Below are positions 15,274 to 23,911 of a stretch of DNA of 52,488 nt, in pieces. Made by a program: the position numbers and the translations under genes. Numbering within the stretch: the first letter of the stretch is position 1; each line of letters begins with the position of its first letter. The notes under the pieces were generated by a model. That model saw nothing but the letters and a program-made list of their open reading frames with translations. It searched no databases and was not told the DNA's origin. The DNA comes from Sphingobium terrigena (GTDB lineage: Bacteria; Pseudomonadota; Alphaproteobacteria; Sphingomonadales; Sphingomonadaceae). The stretch covers positions 1 to 52,488 of the forward strand of contig NZ_QVRA01000027.1 in NCBI RefSeq assembly GCF_003591655.1. The letters are read 5' to 3'.

Positions 15274-17360
15274 GCATCTTTCGCAACGATACGCTGGGTT
15301 CCTGGACGCGCGGCGGGCAGGCGATCGTCCACAACGTCCGCATGACCACCCAGGTCTTTTACCAGACCATATTGGCCGGCTTCATCATCTGGATCATCGG
15401 GGCGCTCTGGTATGCGTTCGAGAAGTCGACCGAATATGAGCGGTTCGTTCTGATCAAACTGGCGGAGGCCACGATCAAGGTGGATGCGGCCGGTGGCACC
15501 AATGATCCGGTGCAGTTTCGAACCCCCGAAGGCCAGGCATATTGGACCTCGGCGGACTGGCTGGTCGCCTCCACCCTCGCGAAAAAGACGCTGCATGCTT
15601 TCGAGGGCTATCTCCTGCATGGCGCACTGCTCTCGGGCTTGTTCACCTTTGTCATGCTCGTCTGGGCATGGTTCTACTTCACGCGGACGGGCAGGGGGCT
15701 CGGCTCAAACGAATATCTGCGTGGTGCGCGCTTCGGCACCATCCGGCAGGTGAAACGTGCCCTCTGGCGACAGATCAAGGGACCGCTGGTGATCGGTAAT
15801 GTTCCGGTGCCTGAGGCCTATGAGCCTGAGCATATCCTGCTCTGCGGGGCGCCAGGCACCGGCAAGACCAACCTCATCGTCGGCATGCTGGACGGCATCC
15901 GCAAATCGGGCAGGCGCGCCATCGTGTATGATACGGCCGGCACCTTCGTCGAGAAATTCTATCGGCAGGGCACGGACATGCTGCTCAACCCGCTCGATCA
16001 GCGCACGGCTCGATGGTCGCCCTGGGTCGATGTGCCGCGCGACTATCATTACGATCAGATCGCAGAATCGACAATTCCCGACAAGCATGGCGATCCCTTC
16101 TGGGCTAAGGCGGCGCGGGGAACGCTGGTCGCGGTCATGCGCAAGCTTGCCCGGCAAAAGCATACCTATGTCTCGGTCCTGCTCGACAGGCTCTTGCGTT
16201 CGAAGCTCAAGGATCTGGCTGCCTTCGTCACCGGAACGGACGCGGCCGCCTTCATCAGCACCGAAGGCGAACGGACATCCGCCGGCATCCAGGCCGAACT
16301 CGCCTCTGTGATGCGCAGCTTTGGCTATCTCGACGATACCGAAGACGGCTTCTCGATACGTGACTGGGTAGAGAAGGGCGCGGAAGGAAGCTGGCTCTTC
16401 ATCACGGTGAAGGCCGATCAGCTCCCCTCGTTGCGCCCATTGATAACCGTCTGGCTCGACATCGCGATCAGTGCAATCATGAGCTTGGCGCCCGATCGCG
16501 GCCGACGGCTCTATTGCGTGATCGACGAACTGCCAACGCTACATAAGCTGCCGTCGCTCTCGGACTTCCTCGCCCGTGCCCGCAAATATGGCGGATGCGG
16601 CATATTGGGCTTCCAGTCCTATCCCCAGCTCAAGGCAACCTACGGCAAGGAGGATGCTGCGGCGATCACCGGCTATTGCTCGACCTGGGCGGCGCTGCGG
16701 GCGAATGACACGGATACCGCCGAGCATGTCTCGATCAACCTCGGTCAGGTCGAACAGGTCGAGGCCAATGAGGGCATGTCCTATGGTGTCAACGACATGC
16801 GCGATGGCGTCAACCTGTCGCGTATGCAGGTGACGCGGCCGCTGGTCATGCCGACCGAAGTTACCAACCTGCCCAATCTGGTGGGCTTCCTGCGCTTCGG
16901 CCGCAATTTGCCCGTGGTCCGGTTCGACAGCAGGTTCAACGACGTGCCATCGTTGGGACCAGCCTTCCTCGAACGCACGACACCCCCCATTCAGATCGAC
17001 AAGGCCAGGACGCTTGTTCGCATCGCCCATGCCGAAGCGCGTGTCCGTGAAGTAATAGAGCGAGAAGCCGCGCAGGCGTCTTCGCCAGTGACAAATGGCC
17101 AGAAAGAGCAGTCGAAGCCACCGGCATCTTCAAATCCGGCTGCGATGCCGCCATCGCAGCCGGATCTGTTCAAGCCTCCATCGCCGCATATCGATCCGCA
17201 GCGCGTAGAAGATATATTGCTGAATGAAGAGAATGCCGAGCTTCCAGCACCTGCGCGCACCCTTTGGACGATCCTTGCCGGCAAGCAGGGGGAAATCCGG
17301 TCCGACCTTGTCCAGCACGGCCGTGACGACGGACCGCGGGAACGGGCGAGGCCGGCATGA
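15270..17360 (+). CDS. traD: Type IV coupling protein TraD/VirD4-like
   Basis: 696 residues, GTG start overlapping the mobC stop. Two N-terminal membrane segments (about 30-50, FIIWIIGALWYAF, and 117-140, LSGLFTFVMLVWAWFYF) flank a periplasmic loop. The cytosolic motor has Walker A CGAPGTGKTN near 191-200 and Walker B LYCVIDELP near 414-422. The C-terminal about 90 residues are Pro/Ser-rich. It would couple the relaxase-DNA complex to a secretion channel. No T4SS (VirB/Trb) genes are in the window, so the element is either mobilizable or its channel lies elsewhere. The stop overlaps the relaxase start by four bases. Confidence 0.85.
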   Translation: MSIFRNDTLGSWTRGGQAIVHNVRMTTQVFYQTILAGFIIWIIGALWYAFEKSTEYERFVLIKLAEATIKVDAAGGTNDPVQFRTPEGQAYWTSADWLVASTLAKKTLHAFEGYLLHGALLSGLFTFVMLVWAWFYFTRTGRGLGSNEYLRGARFGTIRQVKRALWRQIKGPLVIGNVPVPEAYEPEHILLCGAPGTGKTNLIVGMLDGIRKSGRRAIVYDTAGTFVEKFYRQGTDMLLNPLDQRTARWSPWVDVPRDYHYDQIAESTIPDKHGDPFWAKAARGTLVAVMRKLARQKHTYVSVLLDRLLRSKLKDLAAFVTGTDAAAFISTEGERTSAGIQAELASVMRSFGYLDDTEDGFSIRDWVEKGAEGSWLFITVKADQLPSLRPLITVWLDIAISAIMSLAPDRGRRLYCVIDELPTLHKLPSLSDFLARARKYGGCGILGFQSYPQLKATYGKEDAAAITGYCSTWAALRANDTDTAEHVSINLGQVEQVEANEGMSYGVNDMRDGVNLSRMQVTRPLVMPTEVTNLPNLVGFLRFGRNLPVVRFDSRFNDVPSLGPAFLERTTPPIQIDKARTLVRIAHAEARVREVIEREAAQASSPVTNGQKEQSKPPASSNPAAMPPSQPDLFKPPSPHIDPQRVEDILLNEENAELPAPARTLWTILAGKQGEIRSDLVQHGRDDGPRERARPA

Positions 17361-20311
17361 TCCAGCCCCAGCGTCTCCATGGCAAGCCCGCCAATATCGC
17401 CCGCTATTATACGGTCGGCGATTATTACACCAAGGGCGGCAACGAGCCGTCCGAATGGGGAGGAAAGCTTGCGGCGGACCTCGGCCTCTCCGGCGCTGTC
17501 GATCCGAAGCTGTTTCGCGACCTTCTTGCCGGAAAAGTCGGCGATCAGCAACTCGGGCGGCACCGTGCGAATGGTGAGATCCAGCATCACCCCGGCTGGG
17601 ATTTCGCCGTCAATGCGCCCAAGTCGGTGTCGATCATGGCGCTGGTGGCGGGCGACGAGCGCGTGCTTGCCGCCCATGAGAGAGCGGTGACCGCAGCTAT
17701 CTTCTATCTGGAGGAACAGGCGCAGTTGCGCCGCCGCGAGGAAGGCAAGATCGTTCACGAAATGACGGGCCGGATACTGGTCGCCCGCTTCACCGAGCAT
17801 GGCAGCCGGGAACTTGATCCGCATCTTCACACGCATCTTGTCGTCCTCAACATGACCAACCGCGAGGACGGCGATTCCATGGCAAGCTTGGAAAGCCGGG
17901 TGATGTATGGTGAGCAGCGTGTCGCGGGCCAGATCTATCGCAATGCGCTGGCCTATAGTTTGCGCGAAGCAGGTTATGAAATCGATGCCGATCCTCGTTC
18001 CGGATTATTCGAGATACGAGGCGTTCCGAAAGATCTGATTGATCAATTCTCACAGCGCGCCGAGGCGATCGAAGACCATGCGCGCGAGTATGGGTTGGTT
18101 GGCCAGAAAGCCCAGCGTGCTTCCTTCTACGCCACGCGTAAGGCGAAGGTGAAGATCGGTAAGGAGGAACTCAGCGCGCAATGGCATCAGCGGACCGGTG
18201 GCCGTCTCGAGACGCTGCACAAGATCGCGGACGTGGCGCACGGACGGGACGGGGGACATCTTCCGCCCACCGAACGCGAAGCATCGCGGGCCGTTCTTTT
18301 CGGCCTGGGGCAACTGGAGAGTGCTGAGGCGGTCAATAATCTGGGTAACATACTGCGCACCGGTCTCGCCGCGCATGTCGGTGAGGTCCGGCTCGATGAT
18401 ATCCGCCCTCGGATCGAAAAGCATGAGTTGGCGCATAAGTTGCTATCGACCCATGAGCCGACCGGTGACAGGATGCTGACCCGTGGGCGCACCAGCCGCA
18501 AGTCCTGGCGACTGGAACTGGCGCTCACCCAGCATATCGCGCTGGGCCTCGACGATGGACGCCCGATCGCGTCGAGCGATCGCTTACTGGCCGTGCTTGA
18601 AGGCACATCGCTCAACAAGGAGCAACAGCGCGCGCTGGTCGAGACGGCGCTGACGCGTGATCGCGTTACCGCCATCCACGGCGTTGCAGGATCCGGCAAA
18701 TCGACCTTGGTGCGGATCCTGGGAGAAGCAGCCGAGCCGGGAACGACGCTGATTGCCCTGGCCCCCACATCGTCGGCTGCTGCGGAACTGGGAAACAAGG
18801 CAAAGATTGATTTTCATACCGTCGCCAGCTTCGTGGCGCGGGGCGGGCAGGGGATCACTGAACGGCATGTCCTGGTGCTTGATGAGGCCGGACAATTGGG
18901 CAATCGTCAGGCCCAGCGGCTGCTCGAAATCAGCAGGGCAACAGGCGCGCGGCTGCTGTTCCTCGGAGACGAAAAACAGACCGGCGCGATCGAACAGGGC
19001 AAGCCCTTCTGGTTGATGCGAAGGTTGGGCTTGCCGACGGTTGAGTTGACGCAAGCCGTTCGGCAGGAAACCAAATCGATCAAGGCCGCCGTTACCGCCG
19101 CCCGCGGGGGTAACTTTGCCGAGGCGCTGGCCAGGCTCGATAGTGTCAGCACCGTCGATGACAGTGAAAAAATGGCCGAGCAGGCCGTCAATGCCTGGAT
19201 ACGGCTTAAGTCGGAATCACGGGCTGGCACCAATATTCTTGTCCTCGACAATGCGACCCGGCTCATCATCAACAACAAGATTCGCGAAGCGCTGAAAGAC
19301 GGGTGGGGCTTGGCAGCTGATGATAGCTTGCTTTCTATCCTCGCACCGGCAGGCCTCACCGATATCGAAAAGCATATGGCCCGCTTCTACGGAGCGGGGC
19401 AGGTGGTGCGCTTCGATCGGGACATCGCCGGCCTCGGTGTTGCGCGGCACGCCGATTATCGCGTCGCAGGGTTCGGACGTGAGGCCAATGGTCGGCATGT
19501 AGTGCGTTTGGTCGACGAGCAAGGGCGCGTCGTCCGCTGGGACCCGCAGACGACGAAGGCGGGGCACATCAATGTGTTCAATCCCGAAGAACGGCACGTC
19601 GCCGAGGGTGACCGGATCCAGTGGCGGCTCGTCAATCGAGAATTGGGCCTACGCAATGCCGAGCGCGGCACCGTGGAAAAACTTGATGGCCCCCTAGCGA
19701 CGATCCGCTGGGATCGGAACGGGCATGTGCAGCAGGTTAATCTGTCGCAACACCGGACCTGGGATCATGGCTATGCAGAGACCATATATTCCGCGCAATC
19801 CAAGACCTATCCGCGCGTATTCGTGCTGGCACCGGTCGAATCTCCATTGGTCAATGCCCAGAACTTCTACACGGCCATTACCCGCGCGGCATTTGGCGCG
19901 CGACTCTGGACCAACAATGTCGAGGAACTGATTGCCAAGCTTGAGCGCCGATCAGGGGAAAAGACGTCTTCGTCGGAAGGGTTGGGTCGGCTGAAGACTG
20001 ACCGCGTAGATATATTCTCGAAACGCCGGGAACAACATTTGGCAAGTATGCGGGCCGAGCAAGAGCGAACCCGAACGGAGCGGCGCGATCGGGCGCTCGA
20101 GCGACAACTCCACTATCGTGATCGCGCACCCCGTGGCGCGGCCGAGCATCTCGCCGAAGGTGCCCGGAGCATCGCGCAGCTTCTCGACAGGTTCCTTGAA
20201 AACATTCTCGACAGCGCGCGCATGGACGCAAGAGCGCCGATAACCGGCATCGACCGGGAAAGCCAATTTCCTGCGGCTCGCCCTGAACCCTCCCATGGTC
20301 CTGAACGATGA
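17357..20311 (+). CDS. mobF: MobF family relaxase-helicase
   Basis: 984 residues. The N-terminal relaxase domain has tandem tyrosines (Y17-Y18, Y23-Y24 in ARYYTVGDYYTKGG) for strand transfer and the metal-binding HLHTH triad at H156, H158, H160. A RecD-like helicase domain follows with Walker A GVAGSGKST near 441-449 and HVLVLDEAGQLG (about 504-515) as Walker B. The C-terminal about 100 residues are highly charged. This is TrwC/TraA organisation, shorter than TraI (1756 aa) and similar to TrwC (966 aa). It nicks oriT and unwinds the transferred strand. It is coupled by ATGA overlaps on both sides. Confidence 0.9.
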   Translation: MIQPQRLHGKPANIARYYTVGDYYTKGGNEPSEWGGKLAADLGLSGAVDPKLFRDLLAGKVGDQQLGRHRANGEIQHHPGWDFAVNAPKSVSIMALVAGDERVLAAHERAVTAAIFYLEEQAQLRRREEGKIVHEMTGRILVARFTEHGSRELDPHLHTHLVVLNMTNREDGDSMASLESRVMYGEQRVAGQIYRNALAYSLREAGYEIDADPRSGLFEIRGVPKDLIDQFSQRAEAIEDHAREYGLVGQKAQRASFYATRKAKVKIGKEELSAQWHQRTGGRLETLHKIADVAHGRDGGHLPPTEREASRAVLFGLGQLESAEAVNNLGNILRTGLAAHVGEVRLDDIRPRIEKHELAHKLLSTHEPTGDRMLTRGRTSRKSWRLELALTQHIALGLDDGRPIASSDRLLAVLEGTSLNKEQQRALVETALTRDRVTAIHGVAGSGKSTLVRILGEAAEPGTTLIALAPTSSAAAELGNKAKIDFHTVASFVARGGQGITERHVLVLDEAGQLGNRQAQRLLEISRATGARLLFLGDEKQTGAIEQGKPFWLMRRLGLPTVELTQAVRQETKSIKAAVTAARGGNFAEALARLDSVSTVDDSEKMAEQAVNAWIRLKSESRAGTNILVLDNATRLIINNKIREALKDGWGLAADDSLLSILAPAGLTDIEKHMARFYGAGQVVRFDRDIAGLGVARHADYRVAGFGREANGRHVVRLVDEQGRVVRWDPQTTKAGHINVFNPEERHVAEGDRIQWRLVNRELGLRNAERGTVEKLDGPLATIRWDRNGHVQQVNLSQHRTWDHGYAETIYSAQSKTYPRVFVLAPVESPLVNAQNFYTAITRAAFGARLWTNNVEELIAKLERRSGEKTSSSEGLGRLKTDRVDIFSKRREQHLASMRAEQERTRTERRDRALERQLHYRDRAPRGAAEHLAEGARSIAQLLDRFLENILDSARMDARAPITGIDRESQFPAARPEPSHGPER

Positions 20312-20802
20312 GGTTACTGCCTATGTTTCCTTCCCTGTTCGCTGTTGGTCATTATCAGCTACTACCGCGTCATCGCTCGCGGCGGTGTCAGGCAAGGACG
20401 ATGGCGTTGCAATTGTGCGGAGTCGATTGGCAACAACAGCCACAAGTGCTCTATGCCCGCCTTAGAGCACTGGACCCACCCGCGTTTCGGGAACTCCGAC
20501 CGGCCGCCTTCAACCGGCCTATTCATATGGCGGTTCGCAACGGCCGATATACCGCGGATGTCAGGATCAACGATGCTGACTGCTGGATCCAGGCGAAACG
20601 TTGCGGAGGTGCCATCCTGCCTGACTATGTCACGGCGTTCGATACGGTAGGTCAGAGCCGGAGAAGGCAAGGCATCTTGATCCGTATGGGTCCACCCGGA
20701 CCTCACAGCCGGATATCCGTCGATCATAGCGTCACATGGGATAAGGTTACAGAGCGAAGCCGGACCCCGAAACGCTCCTGGAGGGTAGGATGGGTAGGAT
20801 GA
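20308..20802 (+). CDS. Hypothetical protein coupled to the relaxase
   Basis: 164 residues; the ATG at 20308 overlaps the relaxase stop (ATGA) and its end overlaps the next gene, which argues for a real gene despite poor recognisability. The sequence is basic, with a mixed region from about 32 on (MALQLCGVDWQQQPQVLYAR) and NGRYTADVRINDADCWIQA in the middle. No motif is recognised. A shorter open frame at 20345-20650 overlaps it and looks less protein-like. Confidence 0.45.
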   Translation: MRLLPMFPSLFAVGHYQLLPRHRSRRCQARTMALQLCGVDWQQQPQVLYARLRALDPPAFRELRPAAFNRPIHMAVRNGRYTADVRINDADCWIQAKRCGGAILPDYVTAFDTVGQSRRRQGILIRMGPPGPHSRISVDHSVTWDKVTERSRTPKRSWRVGWVG

Positions 20803-21308
20803 TGACACACCGAATCCCCAAGCTGTTATGTACGGCAATCATCAGTATCGCATTGTATAACGCTCCTGCATTTGCAAAGCCCGCTGACGCAGAAGACCTG
20901 CGAATTTCCTCCTGCATTCGGCAAGCCTCGCTTGGTCAGCCTTGGTTGGAGAAAACGCTCTGGGGACTACGCGATCAGGAGGCGGGCTGGATCGGCGCTG
21001 AGGTTCGTAACCGCAATGGCTCTCATGATCTGGGACCACTACAGATCAATAGTTGGTGGATACCTCGCATCGCTGCGCTTGTTGGGCGTTCGCCTGGCCA
21101 GGTTCGATATTGGCTGCGTTTTGATCCCTGCTTCAACGCGGAGGCTGCACGGTGGATCTTCTTGTCCGCCCTGCGCTCGACCGGCAATTACTGGAAGGCG
21201 ATTGGCATCTATCACAGTCCGACGACGTGGCGGCAGACGCGCTATCTGAATTCTGTGGCTCGCCATATACGGACCAGATTTGGGAACGCAGTCTTTCGTC
21301 CTGTATAG
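20790..21308 (+). CDS. Secreted lytic transglycosylase (VirB1-like SLT domain)
   Basis: 172 residues with a signal peptide (basic start, hydrophobic core LLCTAIISIALYNAPAFA, cleavage about residue 29). The SLT-type catalytic Glu is in RDQEAGWIGAE (about residue 66), followed by the conserved SHDLGPLQINSWW segment (about 80-92). It would cut peptidoglycan locally to let a conjugation channel pass, the usual job of VirB1 homologues near tra genes. GGAGGG at 20780-20785 supports the start; ATGs at 20799 and 20802 are alternatives. Confidence 0.75.
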   Translation: MGRMMTHRIPKLLCTAIISIALYNAPAFAKPADAEDLRISSCIRQASLGQPWLEKTLWGLRDQEAGWIGAEVRNRNGSHDLGPLQINSWWIPRIAALVGRSPGQVRYWLRFDPCFNAEAARWIFLSALRSTGNYWKAIGIYHSPTTWRQTRYLNSVARHIRTRFGNAVFRPV

Positions 21309-21400
21309 ACGGACGCCGCCTTGATTTTTCCTTTACCAAGCTGACCGTATGGCTCGTACTGGGCTATGTATACGATCGCTATATCGGACGAAGGCGGTGA

Positions 21401-21769
21401 AGCCGATTCGAGCCCTCATATCGGCCCAGACTGCGGTGTTGACCGATGATGCCGTTGCCGAGCTGCAAAGCACCGCAGCAAAATGATCCATCCGCTATCA
21501 AATTATACAGAGACTATGAAATTATAGGATAGGATATATAGATTGAAACTCAATATTAGTTACGCAGAAAAAGGGAGTTATTAGCGCGATATTCTAAATA
21601 ATCATAGTTTTAGTTAATGAAATATTCGATGGGCATCTGGTGTAGAGGCTCAATAATTGCAGTTATCACAGAAGCGGATTTGACGCCTTTCTATAAGGTG
21701 GGTATGTGCATCCCGGCGGAGGGCAGGGGGGCGGTGAGAGGATGGACAAAAACGTACGCTAACGCTTGT
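21401..21769. other. AT-rich intergenic island
   Basis: About 370 bases without a credible gene. From 21480 to 21650 the sequence is strongly AT-rich (for example AAATTATAGGATAGGATATA) within an otherwise GC-rich window. It may be a replication or attachment region, a promoter cluster or recently acquired DNA. Two tiny ORFs here (21617-21799 and the tail of 21152-21400) are not convincing. Confidence 0.5.
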
Positions 21770-22891
21770 TCAGAGCGCTTTCAGGGTGTGGAGCAGTAAG
21801 TGTGAAGCCCGTTTGATCGCGCCATCGTAACGGCCGAACGCGAACGCCACCGCCTCTGTCTGCCTCTGGATCATGCCGGAATGCCGCTCGAACGCCCGAT
21901 CGACTGCGGCGAGAACATCGTCGGCACCTGATGCGACCTCTCCCAGATGCCAACCGGCATAGCGTGGATCGTCCTGCCAGCTTACGTCATGGGCATTGAT
22001 GAAAGCGACCGGTCGAGGCGTGGCGATAAATTCGTAAAGCTGGCTCGACATGTCGCCCAGATAGAGGTCGGCCGACCTCGAATAGGTCATGTCGAAGAGC
22101 CGGGGAGAATCCAGATCGACGGCGATGTGCCCCGGCACGGCAAGTTCAAGCCATTGCGCCCGTGCTGCCCGATCCAGGTTCTCGAACGCGCGGACGTGGG
22201 GAGCGAAGACTAGGTTATATCGCTCCTGTTCGCGGAAGCGGGCGATGACATCGCGAGCGATGCCGATCGAAGATAGCGCGGGATCGAAATGGGGATTGTA
22301 CAAGACGGTCGGGCGATGATTATCGAACAATCGTGGCCCAGCTGGCAAGGCCTGCAGATAGTCCATCTTCACATAGCCAATGGCCGAGAGCCGCTTCCGG
22401 TCCAGGCCCTGCGCGACGGCTCGCTCGATGTCCTTCTGTCCGGGCACGAAAATGGCGTCGAAGGCTTTCCGCCTCGCTTCGGAAGATGGCGCGCGATCAC
22501 CGGCGCCGTGGCGGAAATGCACCAGTGGACGCCGCCATCCCAGCCACCGCAAGGCAGCCGAGGTTCGCTCCGGGACGATGATGGCCTCAGAATTGCGGGC
22601 TAGCCATCGGATCCGCGCCAGCAAGGGGCCTTTCGCCGCCGAGCGGATGCCCGTCACGCGCGCTGCGATCCTGCCTGCCCAAGGCCAGGCGATCTGCGTC
22701 ACGGTCATCGCGCTGGCTTTCATCGCCGCGCCCACCGCGCCCAGGGCGGCGGCAGTACGGTCGTCGGCGCAAATGCAGCAGACTGTGATATCCGGATGAC
22801 TCAGGCTGAGTTCGGCAGCGACTGGAGCGAGATGCAGGACCTGATGCTCCCCTCCAATAAAGATGAAGGCGAGATTGTTCAAAATCGTCAT
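21770..22891 (-). CDS. CDP-glycerol glycerophosphotransferase/GT-B-like protein
   Basis: 373 residues. Two Rossmann-like halves: N-terminal AFIFIGGEHQVLHLAPVAAE, then PLVHFRHGAGDRAP (about 120-133), and a C-terminal half with PTVLYNPHFDPALSS, YNLVFAPHVRAFENLD and TYSRSADLYLGDMSSQLYEF (about 283-302). The His residues in the HGAGDR and APH segments and the acidic DMSSQLYEF match TagF-type glycerophosphotransferases and related GT-B enzymes acting on the cell surface. No membrane segment. Its start overlaps the 3' end of a truncated recombinase gene, so it was probably cargo of that element. The acceptor and donor are unknown. Confidence 0.6.
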   Translation of the reverse strand: MTILNNLAFIFIGGEHQVLHLAPVAAELSLSHPDITVCCICADDRTAAALGAVGAAMKASAMTVTQIAWPWAGRIAARVTGIRSAAKGPLLARIRWLARNSEAIIVPERTSAALRWLGWRRPLVHFRHGAGDRAPSSEARRKAFDAIFVPGQKDIERAVAQGLDRKRLSAIGYVKMDYLQALPAGPRLFDNHRPTVLYNPHFDPALSSIGIARDVIARFREQERYNLVFAPHVRAFENLDRAARAQWLELAVPGHIAVDLDSPRLFDMTYSRSADLYLGDMSSQLYEFIATPRPVAFINAHDVSWQDDPRYAGWHLGEVASGADDVLAAVDRAFERHSGMIQRQTEAVAFAFGRYDGAIKRASHLLLHTLKAL

Positions 22892-23044
22892 GACTTATCC
22901 AGTGATCGCGCCTTTCGAGCGAGAAGCTTCTGTCCGTCCGCCCGGATTTCCCCTTTCGGCGTGACATGTCGGTAGAGTGTCTGCCGGGTGATGCCCAACT
23001 CGGCGCATAATTCGGCGACTTTTGTCTCTGGCTTCCCCATCGCG
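22888..23044 (-). pseudogene. 3' remnant of a serine recombinase (resolvase/invertase)
   Basis: About 52 codons after the IS21 end read AMGKPETKVAELCAELGITR and then QTLYRHVTPKGEIRADGQKL. This is the C-terminal helix-turn-helix of Tn3-type resolvases and DNA invertases. The catalytic N-terminal domain is missing because the IS21 right-hand sequence replaces it. Non-functional as it stands. It ends in an ATGA overlap with the glycosyltransferase-like gene. Confidence 0.75.
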
Positions 23045-23073
23045 TGTTGATTGCCACTGAGAACTGACCCGGG
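23045..23073 (+). repeat. IS21 terminal inverted repeat, left
   Basis: TGTTGATTGCCACTGAGAAC followed by TGACCCGGG; the exact reverse complement of 25511-25539. A related internal repeat with GAAGTGACCCGGG follows at 23084-23097, as is usual for IS21 ends. Confidence 0.9.
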
Positions 23074-23128
23074 ATTTCCATCGAGAAGTGACCCGGGTGG
23101 ATATATGTCTCCCGGTGCGGGGGTGGGG

Positions 23129-23911
23129 TCAAGTGGGTGATTTTTCCTTTCGAGTCTTGGGTGCGGCGGCACTGCTTGCCCTGAAGCGGAAGCTGTCGTT
23201 TCCGGTTTCCAGGATGTGGCAGTGGTGAGTAAGGCGGTCGAGCAGCGCCGTGGTCATCTTGGCATCACCGAACACGCCAGCCCACTCGGAGAAGCTCAGG
23301 TTGGTGGTGATGATGACGCTGGTGCGCTCATAGAGCTTGCTGAGCAGGTGGAACAGCAGGGCGCCGCCGGATGAACTGAACGGCAGGTAGCCCAACTCGT
23401 CGAGGATCACGAGGTCGAGGCGCAGCAGCCGATCGGCGAGCTGGCCGGCGCGGTTCAGAACCTTCTCCTGCTCGAGCGCATTGACCAGATCGACCGTTGC
23501 GAAGAACCGCACCTTCTTGCGATGATGCTCGACGGCCTGGATGCCGAGAGCCGTGGCGATATGGGTCTTGCCAGTACCGGGCCCACCGATCAGCACGACA
23601 TTGTTGGCCCCGTCGATGAAGTCGCCGCGGTGGAGTTGGCGGACGATGGCCTCGTTGACCTCGCTGGAAGCAAAGTCGAAGCCGGTGAGGTCTTTGTAGG
23701 CCGGGAAGCGGGCCGCCTTGGTCTGGTAGGCGATCGAACGGACCTCGCGCTCGGCCACCTCCGCTTTGAGCAACTGGGACAGGATCGGCACGGCGCCATC
23801 AAAGGCCGGTGCCCCTTGCTCGATGAGGTCTGCCACGGCCTGGGCCATCCCGTACATCTTGAGGCCGCGCAGCATGACCACGACGGCAGCGCTGGCAGGA
23901 TCATGACGCAC
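23129..23911 (-). CDS. istB: IS21 helper ATPase IstB
   Basis: About 260 residues from a GTG at 23911 that overlaps the istA stop; an in-frame extension up to 23968 is unlikely to be used. Walker A GGPGTGKTH near residue 109 and Walker B LVILDELGYLPF are clear, placing it among AAA+ DnaA/DnaC-like IstB proteins. It assembles on DNA and activates the IstA transposase. Intact in length. Confidence 0.9.
   Translation of the reverse strand: MRHDPASAAVVVMLRGLKMYGMAQAVADLIEQGAPAFDGAVPILSQLLKAEVAEREVRSIAYQTKAARFPAYKDLTGFDFASSEVNEAIVRQLHRGDFIDGANNVVLIGGPGTGKTHIATALGIQAVEHHRKKVRFFATVDLVNALEQEKVLNRAGQLADRLLRLDLVILDELGYLPFSSSGGALLFHLLSKLYERTSVIITTNLSFSEWAGVFGDAKMTTALLDRLTHHCHILETGNDSFRFRASSAAAPKTRKEKSPT

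Noticed and set aside
21152..21400. 82-codon ORF overlapping the transglycosylase gene
   Set aside because: Overlaps most of its length with a well-supported gene in another frame and lacks a ribosome site.
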